From positions 1 through 64,000 of the forward strand of contig CAZGHN010000004.1 in the NCBI GenBank assembly GCA_964525555.1: a stretch of DNA of 64,000 nucleotides, in the 5' to 3' direction. A program made the position numbers and the translations under genes. Positions 26,038 through 34,805 of the stretch are shown here, in pieces (the stretch's first letter is position 1; every line of letters starts with the position of its first letter). This DNA is from JAFGHJ01 sp964525555 (GTDB lineage: Bacteria; Hydrothermota; UBA3072). The notes below the pieces were generated by a model, which saw only the letters and a list, made by a program, of their open reading frames with translations, searched no databases and was not told the DNA's origin.

Positions 26038-27588
26038 ATGAAAATTAAATTCAAAAAAAGTAATGATTTAGATGTTTTTTTGGTTTTTAGGTGGCTTGTT
26101 CTACTTTCAGTAATTCTTATAGCGAGTTATGCTACGGATGAGGTTTTTAGAGTAGATATTATTTATAAAATAGCTTTTGTTTATTTTGCTTTTAATTTGG
26201 CTCTGAGAATATGGAAGCCCGACTTTATGAAAAAAGAGTATATTCTCTTTTTTCTATTTCTTTTCGATATTGCTGTTGTCTCAATAGTGTTTTATTTAAC
26301 AGGTAATATTAAATCTGATTATTATATTTTCTATTTTCTTACTATAATGATGGCTTCGATTTCTTCGGGTTTGGCTTCCTCTGTTGCCATTACAATAGCA
26401 AGTGCCGGAATATACATCTGGTTAGTTAATCAAAGAGAAGGTATTAACTTTGGAGATCCTGTATTTTTGTTGAAAATTGTATTTTTGCTTATAACTGCTT
26501 TTATAAGCAGTTTATGGAATAAAATAATGAAGGAAAGAATTGATAGTATTACAATGAAAGAAGAACAGGAAAAAAGAGATATTGAGCAGTTTTACAGAGA
26601 AGTTGTAAGTTCGATAAATACCGGTATTGTTGTTTTTGGGAAAGTGGACGGCGAGTTAGTTATGAGGCTTATTAATCCCAGGGCTCAGCAACTTGCTGGA
26701 GATGAAAGTAATATTCTTTATATTCTGGAAGAGTGCGTTAGGGAGTATAGCGATCCTGGTAAGAATGTTCATCTGGTCGAAATGGAAAAAGGTAAATATT
26801 GGGGTATAAATGTTTCTTTTTTCAAAGACAATAAGAAAGGGCAAAATGGTGCAATAGTTGTATTCAATGATATTACCGATAGAAAAAGAATGGAAAAGGA
26901 AATGCATCGTTCAGAACGGATAAATAGATTGGGTAAGCTAACTCTTCAGATTGCGCATGATTTAAGAAATCCTCTCGGTACGGTTAGCGGTTTGGCTCAA
27001 ATTCTGATGATGTCTTCAAAAGATGAAAAAGGGAAAAAATACGGTAAGGAGATTTTAAAGGCTACAAATATTATAAATGAGTTAATAGGAGACATGCTTG
27101 ATTTTTCTAAAGATCAGAGATTAGACCTGGAAACTTTTGATTATGTTGCTTTTATACGGGATATGGTAAATGATTTTAAAAAGTCGGAGAATATAAAAGA
27201 AAAGAAAGTCAAAATCGGATTTAAACATGACAAAGGGAATTATGATATTGATGCAGATAAGGAAAAGGTTAGAAGGGTTTTTAGTAATTTGATAAATAAT
27301 GCGTGTGACGCATTGGATAATAACGGAGAAATTTCTGTGGATTTGAGTGAGAACAACGGCTGTATAATAACGAAGGTAAGAGATAACGGTTCGGGTATTC
27401 CCGAAGATAAAAGGGATGAAATTTTTGAGCCTTTTGTAACCACTAAAAAAAGTGGTACTGGCCTTGGTTTGTCTATTGTTCACAGAATTGTTGCTTCTCA
27501 TAAAGGAAAGGTTTTTGTAGATAGTAAGGAAGGCGAAGGTACAGTATTTACAGTAGAATTGCCAAAAAAAGGAGGCAAAAATGGCTAG
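26038..27588 (+). CDS. membrane-bound sensor histidine kinase
   Basis: A 516-residue kinase. Residues about 15-175 hold five or six transmembrane helices. They are followed by a coiled linker, a PAS-like domain (about 185-285), the H box AHDLRNPLG (His near 305), and a complete ATPase domain with N box NNACDAL, G1 DNGSGI, F box EPFVTTKK and G2 GTGLGL. This is an NtrB/AtoS-like layout, fitting the divergent NtrC-family regulator as partner. A CheY-like gene overlaps its 3' end by 8 nt. The start at 26038 is inferred from the hydrophobic-segment pattern; it directly follows a TATATAT run without a ribosome-binding site. An upstream in-frame ATG at 25979 is possible. Confidence 0.85.
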   Translation: MKIKFKKSNDLDVFLVFRWLVLLSVILIASYATDEVFRVDIIYKIAFVYFAFNLALRIWKPDFMKKEYILFFLFLFDIAVVSIVFYLTGNIKSDYYIFYFLTIMMASISSGLASSVAITIASAGIYIWLVNQREGINFGDPVFLLKIVFLLITAFISSLWNKIMKERIDSITMKEEQEKRDIEQFYREVVSSINTGIVVFGKVDGELVMRLINPRAQQLAGDESNILYILEECVREYSDPGKNVHLVEMEKGKYWGINVSFFKDNKKGQNGAIVVFNDITDRKRMEKEMHRSERINRLGKLTLQIAHDLRNPLGTVSGLAQILMMSSKDEKGKKYGKEILKATNIINELIGDMLDFSKDQRLDLETFDYVAFIRDMVNDFKKSENIKEKKVKIGFKHDKGNYDIDADKEKVRRVFSNLINNACDALDNNGEISVDLSENNGCIITKVRDNGSGIPEDKRDEIFEPFVTTKKSGTGLGLSIVHRIVASHKGKVFVDSKEGEGTVFTVELPKKGGKNG

Positions 27589-27979
27589 AGTATTAGTTGC
27601 GGATGATGTTTCTTCCATCTTGTATCTTTTTAAGGAGTTTTTTAAACTCAAAGGTTTCGAAGTTGATACTGCAGAAAATGGTTTCGAAGTTGGTAAGAAG
27701 CTTGCTAAAAATGAGTATCATCTTATTATCCTTGATATTAAAATGGGAGGAAAGCATGGTTTAGAGGTTCTCGAGAATTTAATTGAGAGAGGTTATAAAT
27801 TTCCGGTAATTGTTTGCACAGCCTATGAGCATTTGAAGGAAGATGTGGATATGATTGCTAAAGGCAAATTAGATGTTGATTTCATAACTAAACCTCCGGA
27901 CCTTGAGCTTTTATGGGATAAAGTAGTTAAATTACTTGAAAAGAATGCAATTAAAGAAGAAATTAGGGCAGATAACTGA
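27581..27979 (+). CDS. single-domain CheY-like response regulator
   Basis: A 132-residue receiver domain with acidic D8/D9, phosphorylation site D52 (ILDIKM) and a conserved KPPD lysine near 107. There is no output domain, so it probably relays phosphate or binds another protein. The ribosome-binding site (AAAGGAGG) lies inside the upstream kinase gene, and its ATG overlaps that gene's end by 8 nt. Its 3' end overlaps the next kinase by 35 nt, so three genes form a tight unit. Confidence 0.88.
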   Translation: MARVLVADDVSSILYLFKEFFKLKGFEVDTAENGFEVGKKLAKNEYHLIILDIKMGGKHGLEVLENLIERGYKFPVIVCTAYEHLKEDVDMIAKGKLDVDFITKPPDLELLWDKVVKLLEKNAIKEEIRADN

Positions 27980-29444
27980 GAGCGAGAATCTTAATGAGCT
28001 CTTAAAGAGGATCCTGGATCTTTCTCAGGAAGTACTTGAAAGTAAGGCTGCAACATTGTTTCTCGTTGATCGTGATACGGAGGAACTTGTCTTTAAGATT
28101 GTCAACGGACCGATGGCAGGGCAGTTGCAGGGAAAAAGAATAAAGATCGGAGAAGGGATCGCTGGTAGGACTGCCCGTGAGGGCAAATCTTTTATTGTCA
28201 ACAGACCAAAAAAAGCCGGTTACGAAGATAAGTTTGACAAACAAACCGGTTTCAATACGGAATCCTTACTTGCATCTCCTCTTATTGTTGATGGAGAAAC
28301 TATCGGAGTGATTGAAGTAATAAATAGTGAAGGAGGGGATTATACTAATAGAAGTAAAGAGATTTTGGAACATCTTGCAGCCCAGGTTTCTTCAGAACTT
28401 AAGATGACTCTTCTCAGCGAGCGGCTTTCGAAATCAGAGGATTTTCTAAACTCTGTTATTGATTCTTTACCCGGCGGGATAATTATACTGGACGAAAAAG
28501 GATTGATAAGAAAATCTAATTCGACGGTTGAAAAAATGTTTGGTAAAAAAGATATTGAGGGATATAAAATTGAAGAAGTTTTACCTTACAGCGAAGTTTT
28601 AAAAAACATAAGAAAAGCTGAACGCAAAGGAAGTTTTGAAGCGGTTATTGCAAAAAATGGTAAAGAAGCTCATTACACTTTTGAACTTTCCAGAGCAAAA
28701 GAGATAAGTCCTTCAGGTATAGAGATTGAATATATTATTATTCAGATTGGTGATATTACGGAGAGAATGGAACTTGAGAGATTAAAGTATTTGCAAGAAG
28801 CCAATGCTAATTTTGTGTCCGGCTTATCGCACCGTCTTAGAACTCCCCTTACTCCTATTTTAGGATTATCCAGTATCTTAAAGAAGCAGAAAGATTTCCC
28901 GGAAAATTATAAAGAGATGGTTGAAATAATTTACGGAGCATCCTTGGAAATGAGAGATATGGTAGAGAAACTTTTAGATATTGCAAAGATAGGTGCAGAT
29001 AAAGCCATAGAGATTAACGAGAAGGTAGATGTTAATTTGGTTTTGAATGAAATAATTTCAAGTATGGAGAATGTTCCTTTTGAGTTTGGCTTAAGAAAGG
29101 GTAAATTTTTAATAATGGGCAATAGTAGTTGGCTGGTTAAGTCCCTTAAAGAATTATTTATAATTGGATTAAAAGAGGAAAGTAATAATTTGAAAGTAGA
29201 ATTAGAGGCTAAGGGTAAATATGTATATATTTATTTAAAGGGGTTTAAATCATTGATAACTGATTTCTCCAAACTTGACAATGCCCCTATTTTTCAATTT
29301 GATAATCCATTAACTGGAAATTCCGATATAAAATATTTAGATTTACCTTTAATAAGATTGATCTTGAATAAACACAATGCAAAAATCTCGGTTAATGAAG
29401 CAGACGAAGTTCTCTCTTTGCGATTCGAGAAAGCCGGGAAATAA
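27945..29444 (+). CDS. GAF-PAS histidine-kinase-like protein with degenerate catalytic domain
   Basis: A 499-residue protein. A GAF domain (about 5-160: AATLFLVDRDTEELVF, IGEGIAGRTAREG) is followed by a PAS domain (about 170-285) and a HisKA-type helix pair with SHRLRTPL. The acidic residue normally after the His is Arg here. The C-terminal ~130 residues align in length with an ATPase domain, but no N box, DxGxG or GxGL motif is present. It therefore probably cannot bind ATP or autophosphorylate. It may be a phosphotransfer or ligand-controlled scaffold for neighbouring kinases. The start chosen is ATG at 27945; TTG at 27936 is also in frame. Confidence 0.8.
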   Translation: MQLKKKLGQITESENLNELLKRILDLSQEVLESKAATLFLVDRDTEELVFKIVNGPMAGQLQGKRIKIGEGIAGRTAREGKSFIVNRPKKAGYEDKFDKQTGFNTESLLASPLIVDGETIGVIEVINSEGGDYTNRSKEILEHLAAQVSSELKMTLLSERLSKSEDFLNSVIDSLPGGIIILDEKGLIRKSNSTVEKMFGKKDIEGYKIEEVLPYSEVLKNIRKAERKGSFEAVIAKNGKEAHYTFELSRAKEISPSGIEIEYIIIQIGDITERMELERLKYLQEANANFVSGLSHRLRTPLTPILGLSSILKKQKDFPENYKEMVEIIYGASLEMRDMVEKLLDIAKIGADKAIEINEKVDVNLVLNEIISSMENVPFEFGLRKGKFLIMGNSSWLVKSLKELFIIGLKEESNNLKVELEAKGKYVYIYLKGFKSLITDFSKLDNAPIFQFDNPLTGNSDIKYLDLPLIRLILNKHNAKISVNEADEVLSLRFEKAGK

Positions 29445-29580
29445 TTTTCAGTCTGATGTCATTATGCGCAAGCCGATCAATAGAAAAGACAAATTCACAA
29501 TAAAATTCGGCTTTTTAATGCTACCTGTTATGCCGTCTGTATGCTTATCCGTAACAATTTTCCTTTGAAGAAAGAATAAC

Positions 29581-31989
29581 ATGAAAATTCTTTGCATTGA
29601 CGATGATGCAGTAGACAGGAAAATAATTGGACGCAGTCTAAAACAGAAATTCGGAGATGAGTTGAATCTCGAGACAGCTGCCACAGCGGATGAAGCCTTT
29701 GAAAAGCTCAAAAAAGATAACTTTGACATAATCTTTCTGGACTATATGCTAGGGGATACTACTGGACTTGAGTTTTTAAGCATGTTGGATAATAAAGAGA
29801 TAAATTCTCCTGTAATCTTATTAACAGGTTTGGGTAATGAGGAAGTTGCGGTTGAAGCCTTAAAGCTTGGAGCTTATGACTATTTTACCAAGGATCAACT
29901 CAAAAGCGAGAGGATATTTCAAAGCATAATCAACATTACCGAGCGCCGGAAAGCAGAAGAAAAGATAAAATCTGAAAGAAAAAAACTTCAGGATATTATG
30001 GATAGTATGGTTGATGGTATTACTATTACGGATATGGAAGGTAGAATAATTTCGGTAAACAATGCGACTCTGATGCAACTTGGCTACGAGGGAGATGAGA
30101 TGATTGAGAAGGCTCTGGGAGAAATTTTCTTTGAAGAGAAGGATGCTCAAAAGTTTAAAGAAGTTGTTGATATTTTGATTTCAGGCAAGATGTTAAAAAC
30201 TCAGGAATTTCAGGTAAAAAGAAAGGATAAAACATGTTTTCCTGTGAGTGTCAATCTATCTGTTATAAAAGACGCTGAGGGACAGGCAGAAACTATAGTT
30301 GCCGTGCATAGAGATATTACCGAGAAGAAAAAAGAGGAAGAGGCTCTCATAAAAGCGAAGGAAGAAGCAGAAATAGCCAACAGGACAAAAAGTGAGTTTC
30401 TTGCTACAATGAGTCATGAAATTAGAACTCCGATGAACGCGATAATCGGTATGGCGGAACTGCTCTCCGAGACCGAATTAGATAAAAGCCAGAAGAGTTA
30501 CGTTGAGATTTCGCGGAATGCCGGAGAAAATTTACTTGGTATCATCAATGATATTTTGGATCTTTCGAAAGTAGAGGCAGGAGAGATTAAGCTTGAAGAA
30601 ATCGGATTTAATATTGTTGAAGTTGTGGAAAAAATCTGTGATATTATGGCGTTTCGTGCTAACAAGAAAGAAATAGAACTTTCCCAACACATAAATCCTG
30701 AAATCCCAGTAAATCTCATAGGTGATCCGGCGAGACTCAGGCAGATTTTTGTAAATTTAATCGGTAACGCTATAAAATTTACTAGTAAAGGAGAAGTAGT
30801 TTTGAATATCGACTTCGAGGACCAAGAAAAAGCAGGTATTCTTAATGACGAAGATGGAAAAGCGAATGTTCGTTTACTCTTCTCCTTCAGGGATACGGGA
30901 ATTGGTATTCCGGAAGAAAAGAGAGAAAGCATTTTTGAGTCATTTACTCAGGCTGATTCTTCTACTACGCGTGAATATGGTGGAACCGGCCTTGGTCTTA
31001 CCATATGTAAACGTCTTGTTGGATTAATGAAAGGAAATATCTGGGTGGAGAGTGAGGTGGGAAAGGGCAGTGTTTTTCACTTTACCGCGGAATTCGGTAT
31101 TGGAGAAAAAACTTCAAAATATATCGGACCTGAAGAGATCGAAGAGTTAGATATTAGGGGCTTAAAAACTCTTGTGATAGATGATACTGCGGCAAACAGA
31201 TTGATATTATCAGAATTTCTTACCCGCTGGGGATCTGTAGTTGAAGAGGCAAAAGATGGTAAGGAGGCACTCACGATAATCAGATCTTCTTTTGAAAAAA
31301 AAGAGCCTTTTGAGCTTATCCTGCTGGATTGTAGAATGCCTGAAATGGGCGGGTTTGAAGTTATGGAAAAGATAAATGAGGAGTTTCCTAAAGGTTGTGT
31401 TACGGTTATGATGCTATCTTCAGATAATAGAGCTGGTGATTTCTCCAGGATTGAGGAGTTGGGAATCGGGTCTTATCTTGTTAAACCTGTAAAAAAAGAT
31501 GAATTGAAGAAAGCGATTATGGCTACACTGAAAGAAGACAGAGTAGGAGATAAAGAGCAACTCAAGAAAGTGAAAGGTAAGGAAAAGAAGGAAGAGAAAG
31601 AAAAGCATAAGAAAAAATCTCCTCTGAGAATTCTTCTTGTCGAAGATACTGAGGATAACGTTCTTCTCATAAAGGCTTATCTTAAGAAAACTCCCTATGA
31701 ACTGGATGTAGCGGAAAACGGAAAGATTGCGGTAGATAAATTCAAAGAAGGAGATTATGATCTTGTTTTTATGGATATGCAGATGCCTGTTATGGATGGA
31801 TTTACCGCTATGGAGAAAATAAGAAAATGGGAAAAGAAAGAAAGAAGGGGAAAAACGGCTATAGTTGCTCTTACTGCCTATGCAATGAAGGAGGAGATGA
31901 ACCGGACACTCAAGGTTGGATGTGATGCGCACCTCAGTAAGCCTGTAAAGAAGAAAGAATTGATTGAGATGATTAAGGAGTATGAATAG
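29581..31989 (+). CDS. hybrid histidine kinase REC-PAS-HisKA-HATPase-REC-REC
   Basis: An 802-residue soluble hybrid kinase. An N-terminal receiver (1-125, D54) is followed by PAS (about 140-250) and HisKA with MSHEIRTPMN. The ATPase domain (about 380-505) has GNAIKF, DTGIGI and GGTGLGL. Two C-terminal receivers follow (about 525-645 with LLDCRMPEMGG, and 685-800 with FMDMQMPVMDG), joined by a Lys/Glu-rich linker. An input receiver implies control by another kinase, such as the one at 26038. No Hpt protein lies in the window. It ends the signalling island. The 136-base spacer before it contains no clear promoter. Confidence 0.92.
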   Translation: MKILCIDDDAVDRKIIGRSLKQKFGDELNLETAATADEAFEKLKKDNFDIIFLDYMLGDTTGLEFLSMLDNKEINSPVILLTGLGNEEVAVEALKLGAYDYFTKDQLKSERIFQSIINITERRKAEEKIKSERKKLQDIMDSMVDGITITDMEGRIISVNNATLMQLGYEGDEMIEKALGEIFFEEKDAQKFKEVVDILISGKMLKTQEFQVKRKDKTCFPVSVNLSVIKDAEGQAETIVAVHRDITEKKKEEEALIKAKEEAEIANRTKSEFLATMSHEIRTPMNAIIGMAELLSETELDKSQKSYVEISRNAGENLLGIINDILDLSKVEAGEIKLEEIGFNIVEVVEKICDIMAFRANKKEIELSQHINPEIPVNLIGDPARLRQIFVNLIGNAIKFTSKGEVVLNIDFEDQEKAGILNDEDGKANVRLLFSFRDTGIGIPEEKRESIFESFTQADSSTTREYGGTGLGLTICKRLVGLMKGNIWVESEVGKGSVFHFTAEFGIGEKTSKYIGPEEIEELDIRGLKTLVIDDTAANRLILSEFLTRWGSVVEEAKDGKEALTIIRSSFEKKEPFELILLDCRMPEMGGFEVMEKINEEFPKGCVTVMMLSSDNRAGDFSRIEELGIGSYLVKPVKKDELKKAIMATLKEDRVGDKEQLKKVKGKEKKEEKEKHKKKSPLRILLVEDTEDNVLLIKAYLKKTPYELDVAENGKIAVDKFKEGDYDLVFMDMQMPVMDGFTAMEKIRKWEKKERRGKTAIVALTAYAMKEEMNRTLKVGCDAHLSKPVKKKELIEMIKEYE

Positions 31990-32047
31990 CTTGCATAAAG
32001 TTTCTTGTCAGAAAAAATGATTTGTGATATTCATATTTATACGCCAA

Positions 32048-32079
32048 TTAGGGTATTAAGTGATTAGAAAGTTAGGAGA
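32048..32079. repeat. 8-bp periodic module (TTAGGGTA type)
   Basis: Four successive 8-base words beginning TTAG or TTAA, in the spacer between the hybrid kinase and the M42 peptidase. Confidence 0.5.
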
Positions 32080-32150
32080 TCGAAATGACAAAAATTTATT
32101 TTTTTCTTTGCGGTTTATGTGCATTTGCGGGAGAATTGGCTTTTTATTTT

Positions 32151-32195
32151 GGGATGGGATTCTAACTTCCAACTTCCGACTCCTGACTTCTTTCT
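32151..32195 (+). repeat. heptameric module (GGGATTCT/ACTTCC type)
   Basis: GGGATGGGATTCT followed by 7-base words CTTCCAA, CTTCCGA, CTCCTGA. It lies just upstream of the M42 peptidase promoter, in gene orientation, as do the copies at 1736, 54341 and (inverted) 34352. Confidence 0.65.
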
Positions 32196-32206
32196 TGTTG
32201 TTTATA

Positions 32207-32234
32207 TTGACTTTTGTTTGTATTAGGATATAAT
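32207..32234 (+). promoter_or_regulatory. promoter for M42 peptidase gene
   Basis: TTGACT (32207-32212), 16-nt spacer, perfect TATAAT (32229-32234). The ATG is at 32255, after AAGGAG. Confidence 0.7.
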
Positions 32235-32254
32235 GAAGCAAGGAGATAGCTGAT

Positions 32255-33319
32255 ATGGATAAAGAATTAAAGAATTTTTTCCGTGAGCTCGTCGAGGCTC
32301 CGAGTCCTTCTGGTTTTGAGGAACCCGCTCAGAGAGTATTCAGGAAATTTGTAAAAAAATATTCCGATGAAGTAAAAACAGATGTTCATGGCAATGTGAT
32401 TGCATTCCGGAAAGGTCAAGGCAAGTTAAAACTTATGGTTTCCGGTCACGCTGATGAAGTTGGTTTTATGGTGAATTTTATTGATAACGATGGTTTTATA
32501 TATTTTCGTCCAATCGGAGGTATTGATACATCTATTTTATCTGGACTTAAAGTTGATATTTATACTAAAAGTGGTAAAGTAAGAGGAGTAATTGGTAGAA
32601 AAGCTATCCATATGATGGAGAAAGACGAAAAACACACCCCCCCTAAGTTAAAAGATTTATGGATAGATATAGGAGCAAAGGACAAGAAGCAGACCGAAAG
32701 TATTGTTTCTGTAGGAGATCCTATTACTTTCGAATTAGGCATGGAGGAATTACGTAATGGGCTTGTACTTACAAAGGCAACAGATAATAAAGCCGGAGTT
32801 TTTGCCACAGGAGCGCTTCTTAAGTATTTAAATAAAAAGAAAATTTCTGTAAATTTATACTGTGTTTCTTCTGTTCAAGAAGAATTGGGGCTTAGAGGTG
32901 CCCGTACAAGCGCTTTCGGTATAGATCCTGATTTAGGTCTTGCCTTTGATGTAACAACTGCTACCGATCATCCGACCACGGAAAAGAAAGAATACGGAGA
33001 CATATGTCTGAATAAAGGTCCTGTGATTTCAAAAGGAGCAAACATTAATCCTGTAATTTATCAAATGTTGATTGAAACGGCAAGGAAAAATAAAATTGAT
33101 TATCAAATTGAAGCAGCCCCAAGATCGACCGGTACAGACGCTAACGCTATTCAGCTAACCAGAAGCGGCGTTGCTACGGGTTTAATAAGTTTTCCAAACC
33201 GTTATATGCATACCCCAATTGAAATTGTTTCTCTGTCTGATATTGAAAATGCGGTAATGCTTGCCGGAGAATTTATCAAGAGATTGAACGACAGAATAGA
33301 TTTTACCCCAAGACTTTAA
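32255..33319 (+). CDS. M42 family metallo-aminopeptidase
   Basis: A 354-residue cytosolic zinc aminopeptidase of the M42 family (glutamyl aminopeptidase/tetrahedral aminopeptidase, sometimes annotated endoglucanase M). Family segments include SGHADEVGFMV with a metal His and Asp, LWIDIGAK, the metal Asp in ATDNKAGVFATG, the catalytic Glu pair in SVQEELGLRGA, the metal Asp in GLAFDVT and a final metal His in NRYMHTPIE. These proteins form large dodecamers that degrade short peptides. It is monocistronic, ending in a terminator that lies within the convergent antiporter gene. Confidence 0.92.
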   Translation: MDKELKNFFRELVEAPSPSGFEEPAQRVFRKFVKKYSDEVKTDVHGNVIAFRKGQGKLKLMVSGHADEVGFMVNFIDNDGFIYFRPIGGIDTSILSGLKVDIYTKSGKVRGVIGRKAIHMMEKDEKHTPPKLKDLWIDIGAKDKKQTESIVSVGDPITFELGMEELRNGLVLTKATDNKAGVFATGALLKYLNKKKISVNLYCVSSVQEELGLRGARTSAFGIDPDLGLAFDVTTATDHPTTEKKEYGDICLNKGPVISKGANINPVIYQMLIETARKNKIDYQIEAAPRSTGTDANAIQLTRSGVATGLISFPNRYMHTPIEIVSLSDIENAVMLAGEFIKRLNDRIDFTPRL

Positions 33320-33324
33320 TATTT

Positions 33325-34290
33325 TTAATTTCTGATAATAACAAAAGTGATATAAAATATGTAGAGAAGGAGGAGTATTGCTCCTTCTTTTTTTGATATT
33401 TTGTTATTTGTGTAAGCAAAAACAAGAAGAACGCATGATAATAAGCTAACGATTAATAAGTCTTTAAAAGCTAAAATAGGAAATTCAATGGGTTTTATTG
33501 TTGAAGTTATACCGAGTACAAATAAAATATTAAAGATGTTGCTTCCAACGATATTACCTATTGCGATATCAGATTTTCCTTTTTTCATGGCGGAAAGAGA
33601 GGTTGCCGCTTCTGGTAGAGAGGTTCCTAAAGCTATTATAGTAACGCTTATAAGGATTTCTGATACACCGAGTTGTCTTGCAACTATTACTGCGTTATCT
33701 ACAATTAAATGAGCTCCAAGCAGAACGCAAGCTATACCGAATATTAACAGTATAGTTGCTTTTGATATTTGCTTCTTTGAATGTTCTATTTTTGTAAGTT
33801 CTGTGCTGAGACGGAAAGCTCTTCTATCTTTTTTTGCCATCGAGTAGAGATATGATATGTAAAGAGAAAATAATACAAGAAGGACAATTCCGTCAAATCT
33901 TGAGAGATAAGATCCACCATTGCCGTACCAGTCGTCTCGGACTAAAAGAGTTATAAAAATACCTATAATTAGAGAAAAAGGGATTTCCCATTTTATAGTC
34001 GACTTTTTTACTTTAATAGACCATACAAGTGCTCCGAGTCCAAGAACAAGACCGATATTTGCTATATTACTGCCGAGTACATTTCCGAAAGAAATTGAAG
34101 GAAAGGAAGAAAGGGCCGCTTTTATCGAAACGGCAGCTTCTGGTGCGCTTGTGCCGAAAGCTGTAATAGATAGTCCGATGAATAATGGTGAAAGGCCAAG
34201 GATTGCCGCAAGTTCGACTGCTCCGTCGATCATGTAATCTGCACCTTTTACGAGTAAAACAAGTCCAATAATAAGAAGTACATAACTCAT
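33325..34290 (-). CDS. calcium/sodium antiporter (CaCA family, YrbG-like)
   Basis: A 321-residue inner-membrane exchanger with about ten helices. The two inverted alpha-repeats are clear: GTSAPEAAVSI...GNVLGSNIANIGLVLG in the first half and GTSLPEAATSL...GNIVGSNIFNILFVLG in the second, giving the ion-binding acidic residues. It probably exports Ca2+ in exchange for Na+. The promoter is nearly leaderless, and its -35 region is part of a 28-bp block identical to that of maf. The last ~20 codons contain the transcription terminator of the facing peptidase gene. Confidence 0.92.
   Translation of the reverse strand: MSYVLLIIGLVLLVKGADYMIDGAVELAAILGLSPLFIGLSITAFGTSAPEAAVSIKAALSSFPSISFGNVLGSNIANIGLVLGLGALVWSIKVKKSTIKWEIPFSLIIGIFITLLVRDDWYGNGGSYLSRFDGIVLLVLFSLYISYLYSMAKKDRRAFRLSTELTKIEHSKKQISKATILLIFGIACVLLGAHLIVDNAVIVARQLGVSEILISVTIIALGTSLPEAATSLSAMKKGKSDIAIGNIVGSNIFNILFVLGITSTIKPIEFPILAFKDLLIVSLLSCVLLVFAYTNNKISKKEGAILLLLYIFYITFVIIRN
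33365..33394 (+). terminator. intrinsic terminator of the M42 peptidase transcript
   Basis: Perfect 8-bp stem AGAAGGAG (33365-33372) with CTCCTTCT (33381-33388), 8-nt loop, then seven T. It lies 46 nt after the peptidase stop, inside the 3' coding end of the convergent antiporter gene. Confidence 0.85.
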
Positions 34291-34298
34291 ATTGTATC

Positions 34299-34326
34299 AA
34301 AATAGGAAAGTAGCATTTTTTGTCAA
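34299..34326 (-). promoter_or_regulatory. promoter for Ca2+/Na+ antiporter
   Basis: On the minus strand, TTGACA (34321-34326), 16-nt spacer, TATTTT (34299-34304). Eight nt separate it from the ATG at 34290, and there is no ribosome-binding site. It sits in the 28-bp block 34315-34342 shared with maf. Confidence 0.6.
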
Positions 34327-34342
34327 GATGCTAACTAAAAAA
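34315..34342 (-). repeat. 28-bp promoter block, copy 1
   Basis: Identical over 28 bases, in inverse orientation, to 39532-39559. It consists of six T, AGTTAGCATC, the -35 hexamer TTGACA and the beginning of the spacer. Confidence 0.85.
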
Positions 34343-34351
34343 CAAAGAATT

Positions 34352-34388
34352 AAGAAGCCAGGAGTCAGAATCCAGAATCCCATCCCTC
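34352..34388 (-). repeat. heptameric module (GGGATTCT type), inverted copy
   Basis: Reverse complement reads GGGATGGGATTCT followed by GATTCTG, ACTCCTG and GCTTCTT words. Relative to the antiporter gene it has the same orientation and position as the other copies relative to theirs. Confidence 0.6.
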
Positions 34389-34406
34389 TCCCAAAAAAAC
34401 CATTTG

Positions 34407-34600
34407 AACCACAGAGAACACAGAGAAAAAAACAAAAAAGTAATAGCCACGGATAAACACGGAAACACACGTATTAAAAAAAATATTTTGTTGTTTTAAT
34501 AAAAAAAGATATGGGAGTGGAAGGGTATCAGTGTCAATCAGTGTAAATCGGTGGCTAATTATTATTTTTTTTCTTCGTGTCTTAGGGTCTTTGTGGCTAA
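34407..34600. repeat. cluster of 9- and 10-bp periodic modules
   Basis: It contains ACCACAGAG/AACACAGAG words (34407-34426) and an inverted fragment of the GTGGCTA-type module (about 34434-34460). An ATCAGTGTCA/ATCAGTGTAA/ATCGGTGGCTA module (34527-34560) and TTCGTGTC/TTAGGGTC/TTTGTGGC words (34573-34600) follow. No gene is present. It lies just upstream of the riboflavin operon. Confidence 0.6.
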
Positions 34601-34624
34601 TTTTAGTAATAAAATATTTTCCCC

Positions 34625-34656
34625 TTGACAAAGTTTAAAAAAACCTTAATTATAAA
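34625..34656 (+). promoter_or_regulatory. promoter for riboflavin operon
   Basis: TTGACA at 34625-34630. The -10 is either TAATTA (34647-34652, 16-nt spacer) or TATAAA (34651-34656, 20-nt spacer). The riboswitch begins immediately downstream. Confidence 0.55.
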
Positions 34657-34658
34657 GT

Positions 34659-34770
34659 ATCTCTTCGGGGTTGGGTGAAATTCCCGACCGGCGGTGAAAG
34701 CCCGCGAGGAGCAATCCTGATTCGGTGGAATTCCGAAGCCGACGGTTAAAGTCCGGATGAGAGAAGAGAA
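34659..34770 (+). ncRNA. FMN riboswitch (RFN element)
   Basis: Matches the RFN aptamer block by block: ATCTCTTCGGGG, GGGTGAAATTCCCGACCGGC, GGTGAAAGCCCGCGA, a variable stem, TCGGTGGAATTCCGA, AGCCGACGGTTAAAGTC and closing GAGAGAAGA. It binds FMN and controls the downstream rib operon. Confidence 0.95.
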
Positions 34771-34780
34771 AAAAATTTAG

Positions 34781-34803
34781 AAACCCCCGGAGAGGGGTTT
34801 TTT
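34781..34803 (+). terminator. riboswitch-controlled terminator next to the ribD start
   Basis: Perfect 7-bp stem AAACCCC (34781-34787) with GGGGTTT (34794-34800), 6-nt loop and a run of six T ending 2 nt before the GTG start at 34806. The stem also hides the only ribosome-binding-like sequence (GAGAGGGG), so FMN could act on both transcription and translation. Confidence 0.8.
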
Positions 34804-34805
34804 GT

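Noticed and set aside
29461..29565. Possible 34-residue basic-then-hydrophobic peptide (starting ATG 29461) before the hybrid kinase
   Set aside because: No ribosome-binding site and no family; its size and AT-rich spacer make chance likely.
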